29,209 nucleotides of DNA from Hofstenia miamia (lineage: Eukaryota > Xenacoelomorpha > Acoela), in assembly GCA_004352715.1 (NCBI GenBank), contig SCFE01000011.1, forward strand, positions 43,818-73,026, read 5' to 3'. The translations under genes and the position numbers were made by a program. The notes below the pieces were generated by a model that was given only the letters and a program-made list of their open reading frames with translations, did no database searches and was not told where the DNA came from. This document shows positions 17,701 through 27,844 of this stretch, one piece after another. Position 1 is the stretch's first letter. Each line of letters begins with the position of its first letter.

Positions 17701-19899
17701 CCATTATATCAAACAAATTACACAAAGGGGCTCATTTCAATAAAGACAGGCTTATTGTTGCGTAATCATTGAATTACACAAATGATATGAATGCTTTAAA
17801 TAATTTTAATGGATTCAGAAATGTCTTTATGTGAATTTTAGTTTGTTTCTGTTATAGTATCCTGCGAATTCATTTATTATTCCTAAGATAAATCCGAATA
17901 TTCAGGTAATATATTTGCAAATCCGAATTCGAATCCAAAATATAAATTGCTTTACGTAAAAACTATTATAGCAACAACATCTGTTGTTACAGTTAAGAAA
18001 CTACTTTGAAGTACGAAAAACTTTAGCTGTTTATTCTACAATAGAAGAATTCAAATGAGAAATATGATTTAGTAATATCATGCAAAGGGTAAGTTCCCGA
18101 AATTGTTTTTATTTAAAAAAATTTAGTAACCGACATGCATTTTCTAGATGTGCCGCTGTACTGTACATAGATTCGAACTAGATTACAACATAGATTCGAA
18201 TTCGGATTTGATCTCTTTTATTTGTGAGTTCATATTTTGTAAATGGTCAATGTTAAATTAATATTAAGTCTTCGAAATTCGACTTAAATCTAAGTCTAAA
18301 CTTTTGCCAGAAAAGAATGGGGTAGAATTCTGTTTTTCTAATGCAAGAAGAAGCATTGCAATTTCACTGAAGACCAGCGTAATGTGCTCTTCATGTCAAT
18401 GGTTATGGAAATGCAAGTATACTCTTAGGAAACTCGTGCAAACAACGCTTTCAGTTCTAAAAACGGATCATTCGAGTCATCGGGTCAATTATACAAAATA
18501 ATCCCCGGATCTTGTCGAGTCATATTTTGTGTCCCGATTACAACTCTGATAATGACATCCTAGGATTTATAGAAAATCCGTATGAAAGCATGTACCATCT
18601 CGTAAGAGCTCTCCTAAATGATAGAGATGGATCCACGAGATACTCTCTTTATTTTCAGTGTAGAAGTAATGATTTCCTTCACATGATATTCTGTATTTTT
18701 ATAAAATGTGCTCTAATTTGCTGCTCTTGCTAAAAATCTATAAAAATTAATGTGGCTCAATATTTTATATATTTCTTGGCATGATTTTTACATGATTATG
18801 CAATTTTAAGTAGCTTGTGACAGTAAAGTCAAATAGCGATTTGGTTTGCAAATTTAAATCCATAATTATTGAGTGTAACGTTTTTTTCATCTGCTTTATT
18901 TTAGGAAACATTTTTTAAAGGATTCCAAACATTAAATGTTCTTAATCGGTTTGTTGATCTATCATATTTTGAAGTATATTCTGATGAACTGAGCAACATC
19001 TTGTGGGATTGAACAACGATTTCTGCTATGAATAATGAACTCAGATATTTTGACAATCAATTAATCTGACACTTTTTCGAATGTATTGGCCCTTCTAATA
19101 CCAGCTAGCTGCTAAGATGTTGAATGCTCCATACAATTCAAAAGTTAACCAAATAATTTATGTACATGTACGTATATTAGGAATGAGCAAAGCAGTAAAG
19201 CAATTCAATCAATTAAGTCATCGTGCATATTGGTCAAATTTCTTAAAGTTTTCGATTAGAGTCCTGTCCGTAAAGATAGACTTGGTTTGAAAACAAGCCC
19301 AGGACCGGACTGAACCTGCCAATTCGGTTCATTAGACCCATTTTTGTGATTTTCCCAAAACACTCAAATCTCATAATGCTACCTTATTATTGATAGACAA
19401 AGTAGGTGATTTCAAACTAGCTATATGTTTTGACTGCACTTTAATTGAATACAGTCACTTATATATAATTTTGATTTAAATATTTATTACTAAATAATCG
19501 AAAAATGCAATAATTTTTTTCATAAATTTGGCTAATCCTAATATTACACGAAAAATTCGATAAAGCACTTACCGTATCTGCACAATAAGCTTCGCATAAG
19601 TCAGTAAGAATTTCTCATCCCATCCAATGGGGCAGCTCCTATATCTCAGCAAGTGTAATTTTAATTACTAGTAAAACTTTTTCTAAATACATTAAAAAAC
19701 AACATCTCACATCAAAATTAGAATAACTCAATATTATGTGTTTGAATTTAATCTCAAATTAGGAAGTATAATAATTGTTTTAAGATAATTGAGATAAAAT
19801 CAAGTATCTCAATAGCGAATTTCAATAGTTAAAAAGTACAAATCGAATAAATTTGTTCAATTTCATTCTATTATAGAAAGCGTAGTGTACAGAATCTTA
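17701..19899. other. AT-rich spacer with one coding-like patch
   Basis: Mostly stop-rich. At about 18495-18665 a plus frame reads protein-like text (LCPDYNSDNDILGFIENPYE, then HLVRALLNDRDGSTRYSLYF), opening without ATG and ending at TAA 18731-18733; an overlapping frame at 18304-18501 is also open. Neither is recognised. They may be exon relics. Confidence 0.3.
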
Positions 19900-21057
19900 T
19901 CAGCATATGGTGCAGATGTAAATTCTACTTTTCTTCACTTGAAGAGAGAGAACTTTGGATTTTACTAAAGCTGCAAACCGGGTTTCAATACATCTTTTAG
20001 CCATTGCTATCTTAACATCGTCATCAGGAAACAATAGTTTCATTTTTGAAATGGTGACTTTTTCCAGACCTCGAAGTGGGCAACTTTTGCTGTTGATATT
20101 AAATTCAAATGTTGCATTTTTAATAATGGCTTTAGAAAATTGTTTTAATTCAAAATAGTCTTCAAATTGATTCCCTTTGTACGTGTCATCAGAGATTTCA
20201 AGATCTATCGCCTTTAGAATCATGGCTTTGTCAGAGGTATTGTTTGACATTGTATTTTTGGATGCAACAATTTTGGAGTGTGATTCATCGGAAACATCCA
20301 TTATTGCGGATCCCTGATTGGAATCAAAGACATTATTTAAGAGCTTTGTTTGACCTTGTCGCGAATCTATTTCAACTAAAGAAAACAATTCAACAGCATT
20401 ATTTGTAAAATTGTTGTCTTTCAAGGTGATGAGATCTCCCTTGAAGCCCCTGTATCCATTTGTATATAAATTAATGATACTTGAATGTAAAATATTATTC
20501 TTGAATGAGTTTTTTTCAAATAAGAATTGAATGTTTGTCTTTTTGCGAATATTAAAAATGGACTCAAAGCCTTTAATCATTTGAAATGAGGAATGTAAAA
20601 CACTAATTATAATTTCTCGGCATTCTATATAGAAGACATCAACCTCTTCTGTTCCAGTGTGCTTACAATTTCTAAATCGAATTCCTTCAATGCGAAGTTT
20701 GCACTCATTGCCCGACTGATAGAAGAAGAATCCCTTTTTAAAATTAACGACATCTATGTTTCTTAGTAATAAATTATTGTATCCAAATGTATTAAGGTCA
20801 TCATCTATAACAAGATTTTCCACGATTAGTTGTTGATCCTTCTTGGCAACAGGTAATATAGCATCCTTGCTAAGCTTCGAACGTCCACTTACTCCAGAAA
20901 CGTTTACAAATTTTGTTGAAACATTAACAAGCACATCTTTGCTTATCATGCATGGTATATATTTATTGTATTTGTCTTTTGAGCAATCTTCAAACTCAAA
21001 CGTTATAAAGGTCAAATGTATTAGCATCATTGCAAAGGCGATTTTCTGGTTAAGCAT
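19900..21057 (-). CDS. Secreted protein, probable right-handed beta-helix, unknown function
   Basis: A 385-residue intronless frame from ATG at 21055-21057 to TGA. Residues 6-20 (IAFAMMLIHLTFITF) form a hydrophobic signal-peptide core. From about residue 90 to 320 the protein is built of short degenerate rungs of 20-30 residues, each with beta-prone text followed by Asn-rich turns: NSFKNN (about 183), LKDNNFTNNAV (about 212), NNVFDSNQGSAI (about 241), SKNTMSNNTSDKA (about 266) and DDTYKGNQFEDY (about 290). Asn stacks at turns with hydrophobic inward positions are typical of parallel beta-helix (pectate-lyase-like) folds. Sequons near Asn45, Asn53, Asn216, Asn273 and Asn314 fit secretion. Residues after 320 are Lys-rich with scattered Cys and end in YICTIC. 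No catalytic motif of a known lyase or hydrolase is apparent. It could be an adhesin, a matrix protein or an enzyme; the fold call is inference from the repeats. Confidence 0.75.
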   Translation of the reverse strand: MLNQKIAFAMMLIHLTFITFEFEDCSKDKYNKYIPCMISKDVLVNVSTKFVNVSGVSGRSKLSKDAILPVAKKDQQLIVENLVIDDDLNTFGYNNLLLRNIDVVNFKKGFFFYQSGNECKLRIEGIRFRNCKHTGTEEVDVFYIECREIIISVLHSSFQMIKGFESIFNIRKKTNIQFLFEKNSFKNNILHSSIINLYTNGYRGFKGDLITLKDNNFTNNAVELFSLVEIDSRQGQTKLLNNVFDSNQGSAIMDVSDESHSKIVASKNTMSNNTSDKAMILKAIDLEISDDTYKGNQFEDYFELKQFSKAIIKNATFEFNINSKSCPLRGLEKVTISKMKLLFPDDDVKIAMAKRCIETRFAALVKSKVLSLQVKKSRIYICTIC

Positions 21058-21404
21058 TTTGTAGTACTGATTATTGTATTGTCCACTACGTGCAATGTTA
21101 GCAAAATCGAAATAGTAGCCCAGTTATCTCGGGATTGACAAATTGTAATTGTTTGAAGGCTGATAAAATCATGAACGATTACGTCTGTAAATTCTTAATA
21201 TAAATGAATGAGACAGAGATGAGGATATGGAAAGCGATTACACCGTTTAAGTTCAGATTCAATTAGGAGTAATGCAGGGAAACATCCATAAATCGGGAAT
21301 CTACTTTAATTCTTTCAATGCTTATAAATGTTAATGAATATATTATTTTGAAGTAATGAAGTAAGTTTGATGGGAAATAATTTTGCTGGATGTTAACCTA
21401 TTTT
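21058..21404. other. Spacer between beta-helix gene and PHD relic
   Basis: About 350 bp that should hold the promoter of the beta-helix gene. No clear TATA or CCAAT element is seen at the expected distance. Confidence 0.3.
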
Positions 21405-21924
21405 TCATCTTTTTCTGTCATGAAGACGAAAATTTATTATTCGCAAGTTCTTTGGTTCAACATTCTTTTCATTTAACTTTTCCTTTCTTTGCCTTAAAGC
21501 AGCATTTTCCATTTCCAGCTCTTTTTTATTAAGCCCCTTGGATAAATATATACTATAATTAAATAGGTTATTACTTTTTAACTTACTAACATTTCCTAAA
21601 ATAGTTTTTACATGTATTTCTTTTTCATCATTTGCACGTTCTGATCTTGAATTCAAAATTTCATAGTTCTGTTGGCTGTCCAATTCTCTAGAAGTTATTC
21701 TTACACTACTTTCTTGATTAGAGTTCTTCACAATATCAGAGTATTTTTTTATTTCGTTTACTGCTGTACTTATGTAAGAGACATCCGCCTCAATTACATG
21801 TACATCCGTTGAAATGCAATTTTCAAAAGTCCAGGAAATCGTGCCTTTTATGTTTCCTTTTCCCTGCAAAATTTCTAAGATGGATTGGTTTATTCCTGTG
21901 CATGTTAGATGGAAAATGTGTTTA

Positions 21925-22158
21925 CACATCGTCAGGGGCGTACCCAGTATTTTCTGACGGGGGGCATCATTGTTATTCCCTAATTTTTGAAAATATTGAG
22001 AAAATAGACCCTAAAAATGCATTTTACGATCCTAGATTTTAAATTTTTCAATTTTTTATCAAAATTTTTTTGATTTATCCGGTCAAAATAAAATTTGGAA
22101 ACCTGACGGGGGGGACATTCCACCATGTCCCCCCCCTGGGTACGCCACTGCACATCGT
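21925..22158 (+). mobile_element. hAT-type MITE with 8-bp target-site duplication
   Basis: The 218-bp element at 21933-22150 starts CAGGGGCGTACCCAG and its far end, reverse complemented, starts CAGTGGCGTACCCAG, so terminal inverted repeats match at 14 of 15. It is flanked on both sides by CACATCGT (21925-21932 and 22151-22158), a perfect 8-bp target duplication characteristic of hAT transposases. It has no coding capacity. Removing it conceptually restores the KCTMCK reading of the host PHD finger, confirming the insertion point. Confidence 0.92.
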
Positions 22159-22320
22159 ACATTTGATTTTTTCTACATTGGCATCCACTTTTTTTGTGCA
22201 TGTTGCAGATGGAAAATTTGTTTACACATCGACTTCGTACATTTGATTTTTTCTTCATTGGCATCCACTTTGTTTTTGCATATATTGCAGCCTGTCGCAT
22301 ATTTTTCTTTTGTGCATTGT
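22159..22320. repeat. 80-bp tandem duplication inside the PHD finger
   Basis: The text GCATCCACTT...TTGCAG occurs at 22181 and again at 22261, with matching flanks (TACATTTGATTTTTTCT...). The 80-bp unit is not a multiple of three and so shifts frame. The outer copy carries a six-base insertion (Lys-Ser) between two zinc ligands. The MITE hit the inner copy. Confidence 0.85.
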
Positions 22321-22545
22321 GAACACATTTTATTTCCACTCATATTTGTTTGTGTTGATTGCCTTTTGCTACATTGTATGCAAATTGGCATTGTTTGAAG
22401 ATTTTAAGAGGTATACTAAGTCACTGTTATCACGTAAAATCAAAATTTAATGCAAATACTATAAAATAGAGACAATTACCTTTCCAATCTCTGCTTTTAA
22501 AAAAATTTACCTTTCGGACTAAAGCCACATGAAGTAATTTTCAGT

Positions 22546-22547
<2 letters not shown>

Positions 22548-22583
<36 letters not shown>

Positions 22584-22628
22584 ATATGATATAGATAGAG
22601 AAATAGATAGATAGATAGATAGATATAT
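22548..22628. repeat. (AT)n plus (GATA)n compound microsatellite
   Basis: This is the counterpart of 2826-2899 and marks the left edge of segmental copy B. A further AT/GATA stretch continues to about 22660. Confidence 0.95.
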
Positions 22629-22667
22629 ATATATATAGTATATAATGTAGGTAGATAGATCAATCAA

Positions 22668-24100
22668 TAGATATTTATTATTTGACTAAAACATGACAAC
22701 AGCTGTAGTAATTTACAAATGCGAAAAAATTGAGAAATGCACTATTGAGTTTTAATGTACTATGAAATGGTCTTTTTATGTAATTTGTTCTACATCGTGC
22801 CATTTTATGGTGGTTTTAATATAATGCTCTCGTCAGTTATGAATATTCTTTTAATTAGAGTATGTACTGTAAAGGATGCGTCGATTTATATTTTAATTTT
22901 CAAATAATTTTTGTACACTTTTTTACAAATTTCACTCATCTTTTTATGTCCTTTGACGATTATTTTCTCTACACATTTTGTTAAGATATCTAATCTTTGA
23001 ATTTTTTCACAACACATTACATGTATGATTTTATAACAATTTCTATTTTATAGAATCATTTTAAATCATTTTCATTGAAAGCTTTCTCCCTTAAGAAGTA
23101 GAAGTTTACCAAGCAAGAAATGTTGCTTAAATGTTCCAGGAATGTATCTGGAGTGTGGCAAATAGCGGCTTTGGGAATGATCCAGGAATGTTGTCTTTGT
23201 GTGACAGAAAATGTTTAGAGAATTTTTCAGAAAATCAGCAACATTTTAGTTACAAAGATGTCAAAACTTGGTACAAGCAGTAGCAATAATTTTTTTGCAT
23301 CGTTGTAGTCATTCTAATTATGAATAATTTTTCAGTTGCTCACAATTACTATACTTTATATTTTCTTTCTTCATCAGGTCTTACTGAAATTCATATATAC
23401 ATATATATATATATTCATATATATATATATATAGAGAGAGAATTTTTCAGAACATCAGCAACATTTTAGTTACAAAGATTTCAAAACTAGGTACAAGTAG
23501 TAGCAATAATTTTTTTTGCATCATTGTAGTCATTCTAATTATGATAACTTTTCAGTTGCTCGCAATTCCTATACTTTATATTTTCTTTCTTCATCAGGTC
23601 TTACTGAAATTTGTTTATACATAATTATATTTATTCCTTTTAATGAAGACTGTAATTATATTTAGCAAAAATGCAATTATTGGTAGTCTTAAATCAACTA
23701 GTATTTTAATTAGTGTAATCTTATATTGGAACATTCTAGGAATGTTCCATTGCTAACTTTTTTCATTATTTTTGTAATTTCTGATTCCAACCTCAAAATT
23801 TTAAACATTTCTAAACCTAATAACTTACTTTTTGTCATTTGTTTAAGGTGACAGCTGTTTACAATTGTTTTAATGAATTCATTGATATTATTTCTATATA
23901 TGCAACCGACACTTAAACTTCATAATCTGATATAAATAATCCAAGAAAAAAAATAAAATTATATTTCTTGAAAAAATTAGGCTTTCAAACTTAGGATTAT
24001 GTGAAAAATTAAAATTCCATAAAAATTTTTGTTGCAAGCATGCTTTTATTTTGTGTGCCATTAATGCAATATCAAGAATGCAGAGGCTGACATCTAGAAA
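22668..24100. other. Copy B non-coding spacer
   Basis: AT-rich homologue of copy A 2905-4100, with several percent difference and the extra tandem duplication noted separately. No gene seen. Confidence 0.6.
23218..23620. repeat. Copy-B-specific tandem duplication, 220-bp period
   Basis: The block starting GAGAATTTTTCAGAA at 23218 recurs at 23438. The two units are joined by an AT/TATA microsatellite (about 23391-23436). Copy A has one unit at about 3455-3600, so this arose after the segmental duplication (or was lost in A). Confidence 0.88.
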
Positions 24101-24411
24101 TTTGCATCATTTCAATTGCACACCACTAAGCAGATGAAAACTGAATTTATTTGTTCCAATAAGTGTTGTGTTATAATTCCAATTGCTTTACAACACAGTG
24201 AAATATTGCGATTTCTAGTGTATTTTCATGAGTATGCTAAGGCTGAAATTCTACCCTGTTACCACAGCAATAATGTTTGTGATTTCATGAGAGCACTCTG
24301 AAATTTGTTGCGCTATTTCATTGGTTAGAATATTTCAAAATGATCATATGTTTCCATGAGAGCAATCCAAATTTCATTCTGATATTTCATTGGCTTATTT
24401 TCATTCACAAG

Positions 24412-24658
24412 TTTACTCAAATGCCCTATCGAGCTGTATTTCAAAGCGGAAAATCACCAGTCTGAAATTAAGCATGCAAAGCTCAATTATCTCAGCATGG
24501 TCGCGCACTCCCATGAAATCAAACTGCAGTCTGTTCTTGAAAATGGCCAGATCGATCTGGTGAAAACATGCTACCAAAGGCCACGAGTGGCACACTACGG
24601 CCAAGTAATTAAGTCCCAGTGCATTCATGAAAGTGCATTGAGAAACAAGAAGGCTTAG
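24412..24658 (+). CDS. Possible terminal exon of an unknown plus-strand gene (copy B)
   Basis: Counterpart of the frame at 4408-4654: same acceptor-like ACAAG, same 81-codon open frame to TAG, same AATAAA 84 nt on. Only three bases differ from copy A and each changes the encoded residue. The frame's survival in both copies is expected from recent duplication alone, so it is not independent proof of coding. Confidence 0.33.
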
Positions 24659-24905
24659 TCAGCAATAAATCAGCTTAGAGGGTTTTATAGATTAATAGGT
24701 TTTGATGTAAAGCATGTTTTCTAATGAAAATTGAAGTTGAGAATAAATTTTTTGAAAATCTTCCCAAGTTATCAAAAAAGATCAGGAATATAATATGTAA
24801 TATGTAAAATGCACAAAATGTATTCAAGCATATAGAGAAATTTTAGAATTCAAAATAATACTTAAAACAACACCACACTTTCAAAATAAAAATTTAACAA
24901 ACATA

Positions 24906-26792
24906 TTAAATATCAATTAGTTCCTTATCACTGGATATACCATAGAATTTGTAGAAATGCTCAATGTTAATTTCCCTTCTTTTTACAAATTTCCAAAATC
25001 CTTCTGCAACAGTATCAACATCTTTCATTTCAAATATAAGTTTACGAAACTCAAGAGCTCTCTCTTCAACTTTAGTAGGTACACTATTTAAGTGATTATA
25101 GGCTTGAATTGCCATTATTTCAGATAGTAGGTAACCATAGTTTATTCCTTCATAAATAAAATCAGGAATACTACTGCTATATGTTGCATCCTGAAGTTCA
25201 CTAAAGTAAATTTTCTCTCGTACATTCCTTATAACCTCATCACATGTTATTTCTTGGTGCCAATAAAACATGTTAAGTTCTATTAAATAGCCGTGAATTT
25301 TTGAAATAAGAAATAATCTATGCAAATTTTTCATTCCAATTTGAATGTGATTAATTGCTCTTCGACTTAGCTTTCGATCTTCTGCAAATAGATCTGCAAT
25401 TGTGTTTGTTTGTTTCGCAAAATGTTCCATGAACATGCTAGGAAATTCAGTTGTATCACTAACAGGGGAAATGTTGTTAGAATCTGCAAAAATCAATTGA
25501 AGACAGTGACCCATTTCATGATACAATTCTCTAATTTCAAATAAGCTAAAGTATTCTTTTGACTTAGCTTGTAAAGATATAAATATAAGAGGAATGTTAT
25601 TAAGATGCGTTATACGCTGCATTAGAAGAACAGTATAAGCAGTTGGTTTCAGCTTTTGCCCTGGTCTTTCAAAATAATCAACATAAAAACGTCCTATTTT
25701 TTCGTTTTCATCATAAACTTCGTACAACTTCAACGTATCATTGTATTTTTGAAAAGGAAGTTTATACTCTTTAATTTCAAGTTTAAACATTTTTTTAATC
25801 AAATCAAAGAGTTCATTTATCACGTGGTTGTGTGGGAAAAAAGTATGTCCATATAGAACTTCATTTGCTTTAATGACATCATCATTTGGGATTATCTCCT
25901 CGTGCTGCTTTATTCCTAATCTTCTTTCAACTTTATGTAGAAAATCGTTCACTTTCTTGTAACTTTTAATTATGCCATTACTCAATTTTTGCTCTATAAT
26001 ATTTCCAAAGTTACTTTTTCTTGCGTGTTGTCTATATAACTTTCGCAAAGCTTCTATAACCGGCTCATTGTCACAATATCCTTTCATGTGGCCTGCCTTT
26101 GCATGTTGTTTAGCAATTATGTTTATTAGTCTATTATTTGTAGTATGCTCGCTCACATAGAGTAAATCATGGTATGGCACAATCCAAGGGCCTTCACCTC
26201 CTGAGCTTTCCATTTGAAATCTATTTGCATAATAACTCCAAATGTTCCTATAGTTTTCAGGAAATTCGGTGCTGAGGTCAAAGTCATTTTTATCAATCTT
26301 TAAATTTAGACTTTTTTTCGATTTCAGCACATTATAGTTATATCTTTCAAGCAGTTTATGATATTCTGTCATTAATTCTTCATTGACATTCCCTTCATGA
26401 TTTAGGCTGTTTTCCATTTGTTTAATTCTCTGAGTGTAGTTATTATTATATAGGACGCTTATTATGTTTTTAACATAATTCAATGGGGCTCTAATTACTT
26501 CATAAAATTTCTTCTTTTCAATTTCCGAAGAAATTTCTTTACCTCGGTCAAAATTTTCTTGAGAAAATTTCACTGCACATTCATATGCTGGTTTGATTTT
26601 GCTAATATCTTCAAAGGCAGGGAGTTTGTCTATATGAAGAAGATGATTGTTTTCAAATGTTTCAATACAGTCTTTAGGAATTTTAGTACCTTTGTATTTG
26701 TAAGTAGCATTAACCTTTAAACTTAGTATGCTTATGCAAAAGCTTGCATAGATACTAAACATTACTATCTGAGAAACATTAAGAAGGTTCAT
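24906..26792 (-). CDS. Secreted MIP-like M3 metallopeptidase, copy B
   Basis: A 628-residue intact frame from ATG at 26790-26792, collinear with copy A without gaps. I count 43 residue differences (about 93% identity). The signal peptide, HEMGH (425-429), Glu449 and the GYLLSEIMA pocket block are kept, so the enzyme should be as active as copy A. Residues 1-65 and 570-628 are identical in both copies at the nucleotide level. Differences crowd into 112-115, 200-232 and 422-569, including Gln422Glu three residues before the first zinc His, Lys436Ala, Leu448Thr directly before the zinc Glu, and six changes in 540-551 beside the substrate-pocket block. By my count codons 422-569 have 26 replacement and 3 silent base changes. 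The pattern suggests divergence of substrate specificity. Substrate unknown. Confidence 0.9.
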   Translation of the reverse strand: MNLLNVSQIVMFSIYASFCISILSLKVNATYKYKGTKIPKDCIETFENNHLLHIDKLPAFEDISKIKPAYECAVKFSQENFDRGKEISSEIEKKKFYEVIRAPLNYVKNIISVLYNNNYTQRIKQMENSLNHEGNVNEELMTEYHKLLERYNYNVLKSKKSLNLKIDKNDFDLSTEFPENYRNIWSYYANRFQMESSGGEGPWIVPYHDLLYVSEHTTNNRLINIIAKQHAKAGHMKGYCDNEPVIEALRKLYRQHARKSNFGNIIEQKLSNGIIKSYKKVNDFLHKVERRLGIKQHEEIIPNDDVIKANEVLYGHTFFPHNHVINELFDLIKKMFKLEIKEYKLPFQKYNDTLKLYEVYDENEKIGRFYVDYFERPGQKLKPTAYTVLLMQRITHLNNIPLIFISLQAKSKEYFSLFEIRELYHEMGHCLQLIFADSNNISPVSDTTEFPSMFMEHFAKQTNTIADLFAEDRKLSRRAINHIQIGMKNLHRLFLISKIHGYLIELNMFYWHQEITCDEVIRNVREKIYFSELQDATYSSSIPDFIYEGINYGYLLSEIMAIQAYNHLNSVPTKVEERALEFRKLIFEMKDVDTVAEGFWKFVKRREINIEHFYKFYGISSDKELIDI

Positions 26793-27215
26793 TATCAAAA
26801 ACTTATCTTATTTGAAATGTAGATAAAATATTAGAATATTCCCGCAATTAAAGAACATTTCTTGTATTTTCAGAACTAAATTACTAAAGCAATTATTAAT
26901 TAATTTGTATGTAATTAGCGAAGTTCTTTTGGAAATTTTTTATTCAAACGTTAATTAGGTATGACTACCTAGCAAGAAATTAACCAGCTGTTACAATTAC
27001 AGAAATTCTTATTAAGCTTATATTAGTATGATTGCGAGTATTATTATTAATGTTTATCTAAACAAATTTCGAAAAATTTGTAGTATATACTTTTTGATTA
27101 TATGCCTATATGATAGTGGCAGCTTGAGTGAGATACTCGCCTAATTGTATAGTAATCTTAAGTGTTTGCTTACAGCTTATCAAAGAATTACAATTCTTTT
27201 TATTGTAGAAGTATA
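26793..27215 (-). promoter_or_regulatory. Upstream region of peptidase copy B
   Basis: Nearly identical to copy A for the first roughly 190 bp, then increasingly divergent with small indels. It shares the weak TATA-like ATATTTTATC. About 420 bp above the ATG, copy B has a large indel relative to A, which could separate more distal control elements. Confidence 0.35.
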
Positions 27216-27216
27216 C

Positions 27217-27627
27217 GCTATCAAAGAAACACCTTTTACATCAGTCTGAATACAATCTTAACTCCATATGGTGAATCATTTTGAATAATTCCCCAATTGT
27301 ATGAAATGGTTGCTTGTGCCTTTGTTTCTCTTTATAAAAACCACTTTTTCACTCATTGAAAAGTACATGTACATTGAAAATGGTATATGATATGAAGAAC
27401 CACTTGGCCTAATGCACAATTGCAAGATTGATTTGGGTCAACATTAAATCCAGTATTTTGACAACAAATTTAGGGTGCTACATAGCTTTAGAAAATCTGG
27501 AACAAACCTAATAGATCTCGGATCCCAACAAAACAAACAATCAGTAGTTGAACATTACTAGATACTTTTTAGGTTAAAAAAATAGTTGAGTTAAATAATT
27601 CCACACAGCATCACGCCAAAGATTCAT
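27217..27627. other. About 400-bp block present only in copy B
   Basis: Copy A runs directly from GAAGTATA to AGTTATTTAC; copy B has this block between. Its ends carry TCAAAG and CCAAAG, a possible short microhomology. No terminal inverted repeats or coding frame are seen. It may be an insertion in B or a deletion in A. Confidence 0.7.
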
Positions 27628-27652
27628 TATTTACTAATACTAAATGGTGCTG

Positions 27653-27844
27653 CCCTATGTCAGTGGCGTACCCAGGATTTTCTGATGGGGGACATTTTAG
27701 TCATGACATTGAGAAAAGAGACCCTAAAAATGCATTTTACGACCTTAGATTTTACATTTTTCATTGTTTTACCTGAAAATTGTTTGATGTATCAAGTCAA
27801 AATCATTTTTATAAACCCCTTCTGCATACGCCACTGCCCTTTGT
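27653..27844 (+). mobile_element. hAT-type MITE (copy B)
   Basis: The 176-bp element at 27661-27836 starts CAGTGGCGTACCCAGG and ends in GCATACGCCACTG. It is flanked by CCCTATGT (27653-27660) and CCCTTTGT (27837-27844), an 8-bp target duplication with one mismatch. Same family as the element at 21933-22150 and the truncated one at 7257. Confidence 0.9.

Larger units (their letters stand above)
21405..22391 (-). pseudogene. PHD-finger / coiled-coil gene, broken (possibly LINE ORF1-like)
   Basis: From ATG at 22389-22391 the minus strand encodes CIQC and CSQC pairs, then a PHD-type array: CNIC, an 11-residue loop, KCTMCKHIFHLTC (joined across the MITE) and SWTFENC, where the last Cys pair has become Phe-x2-Cys. 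About 150 residues follow, ending in a coiled coil (KELEMENAALRQRKEKLNEK) and LRIINFRL. PHD plus coiled coil plus an NLRI.N-like block resembles ORF1 proteins of some LINEs and FP25K-type proteins. Three lesions are visible: an 80-bp tandem duplication (about 22159-22320) that shifts frame, a MITE in the finger, and the missing Cys. The 174-codon downstream frame (ATG at 21927-21929) starts inside the finger and is unlikely to be a natural start. Confidence 0.7.
22548..27780. repeat. Segmental duplication, copy B
   Basis: Direct-orientation homologue of 2826-7390. It is longer than copy A because of a 220-bp tandem duplication (from 23218) and about 400 extra bases at 27217-27627. The gene-bearing core keeps a constant 20,004-bp offset from copy A. 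Confidence 0.95.

Noticed and set aside
18165-18205. ATTCGAACTAGAT-like text as a tRNA T-loop
   Set aside because: No acceptor or anticodon stem can be folded around it.
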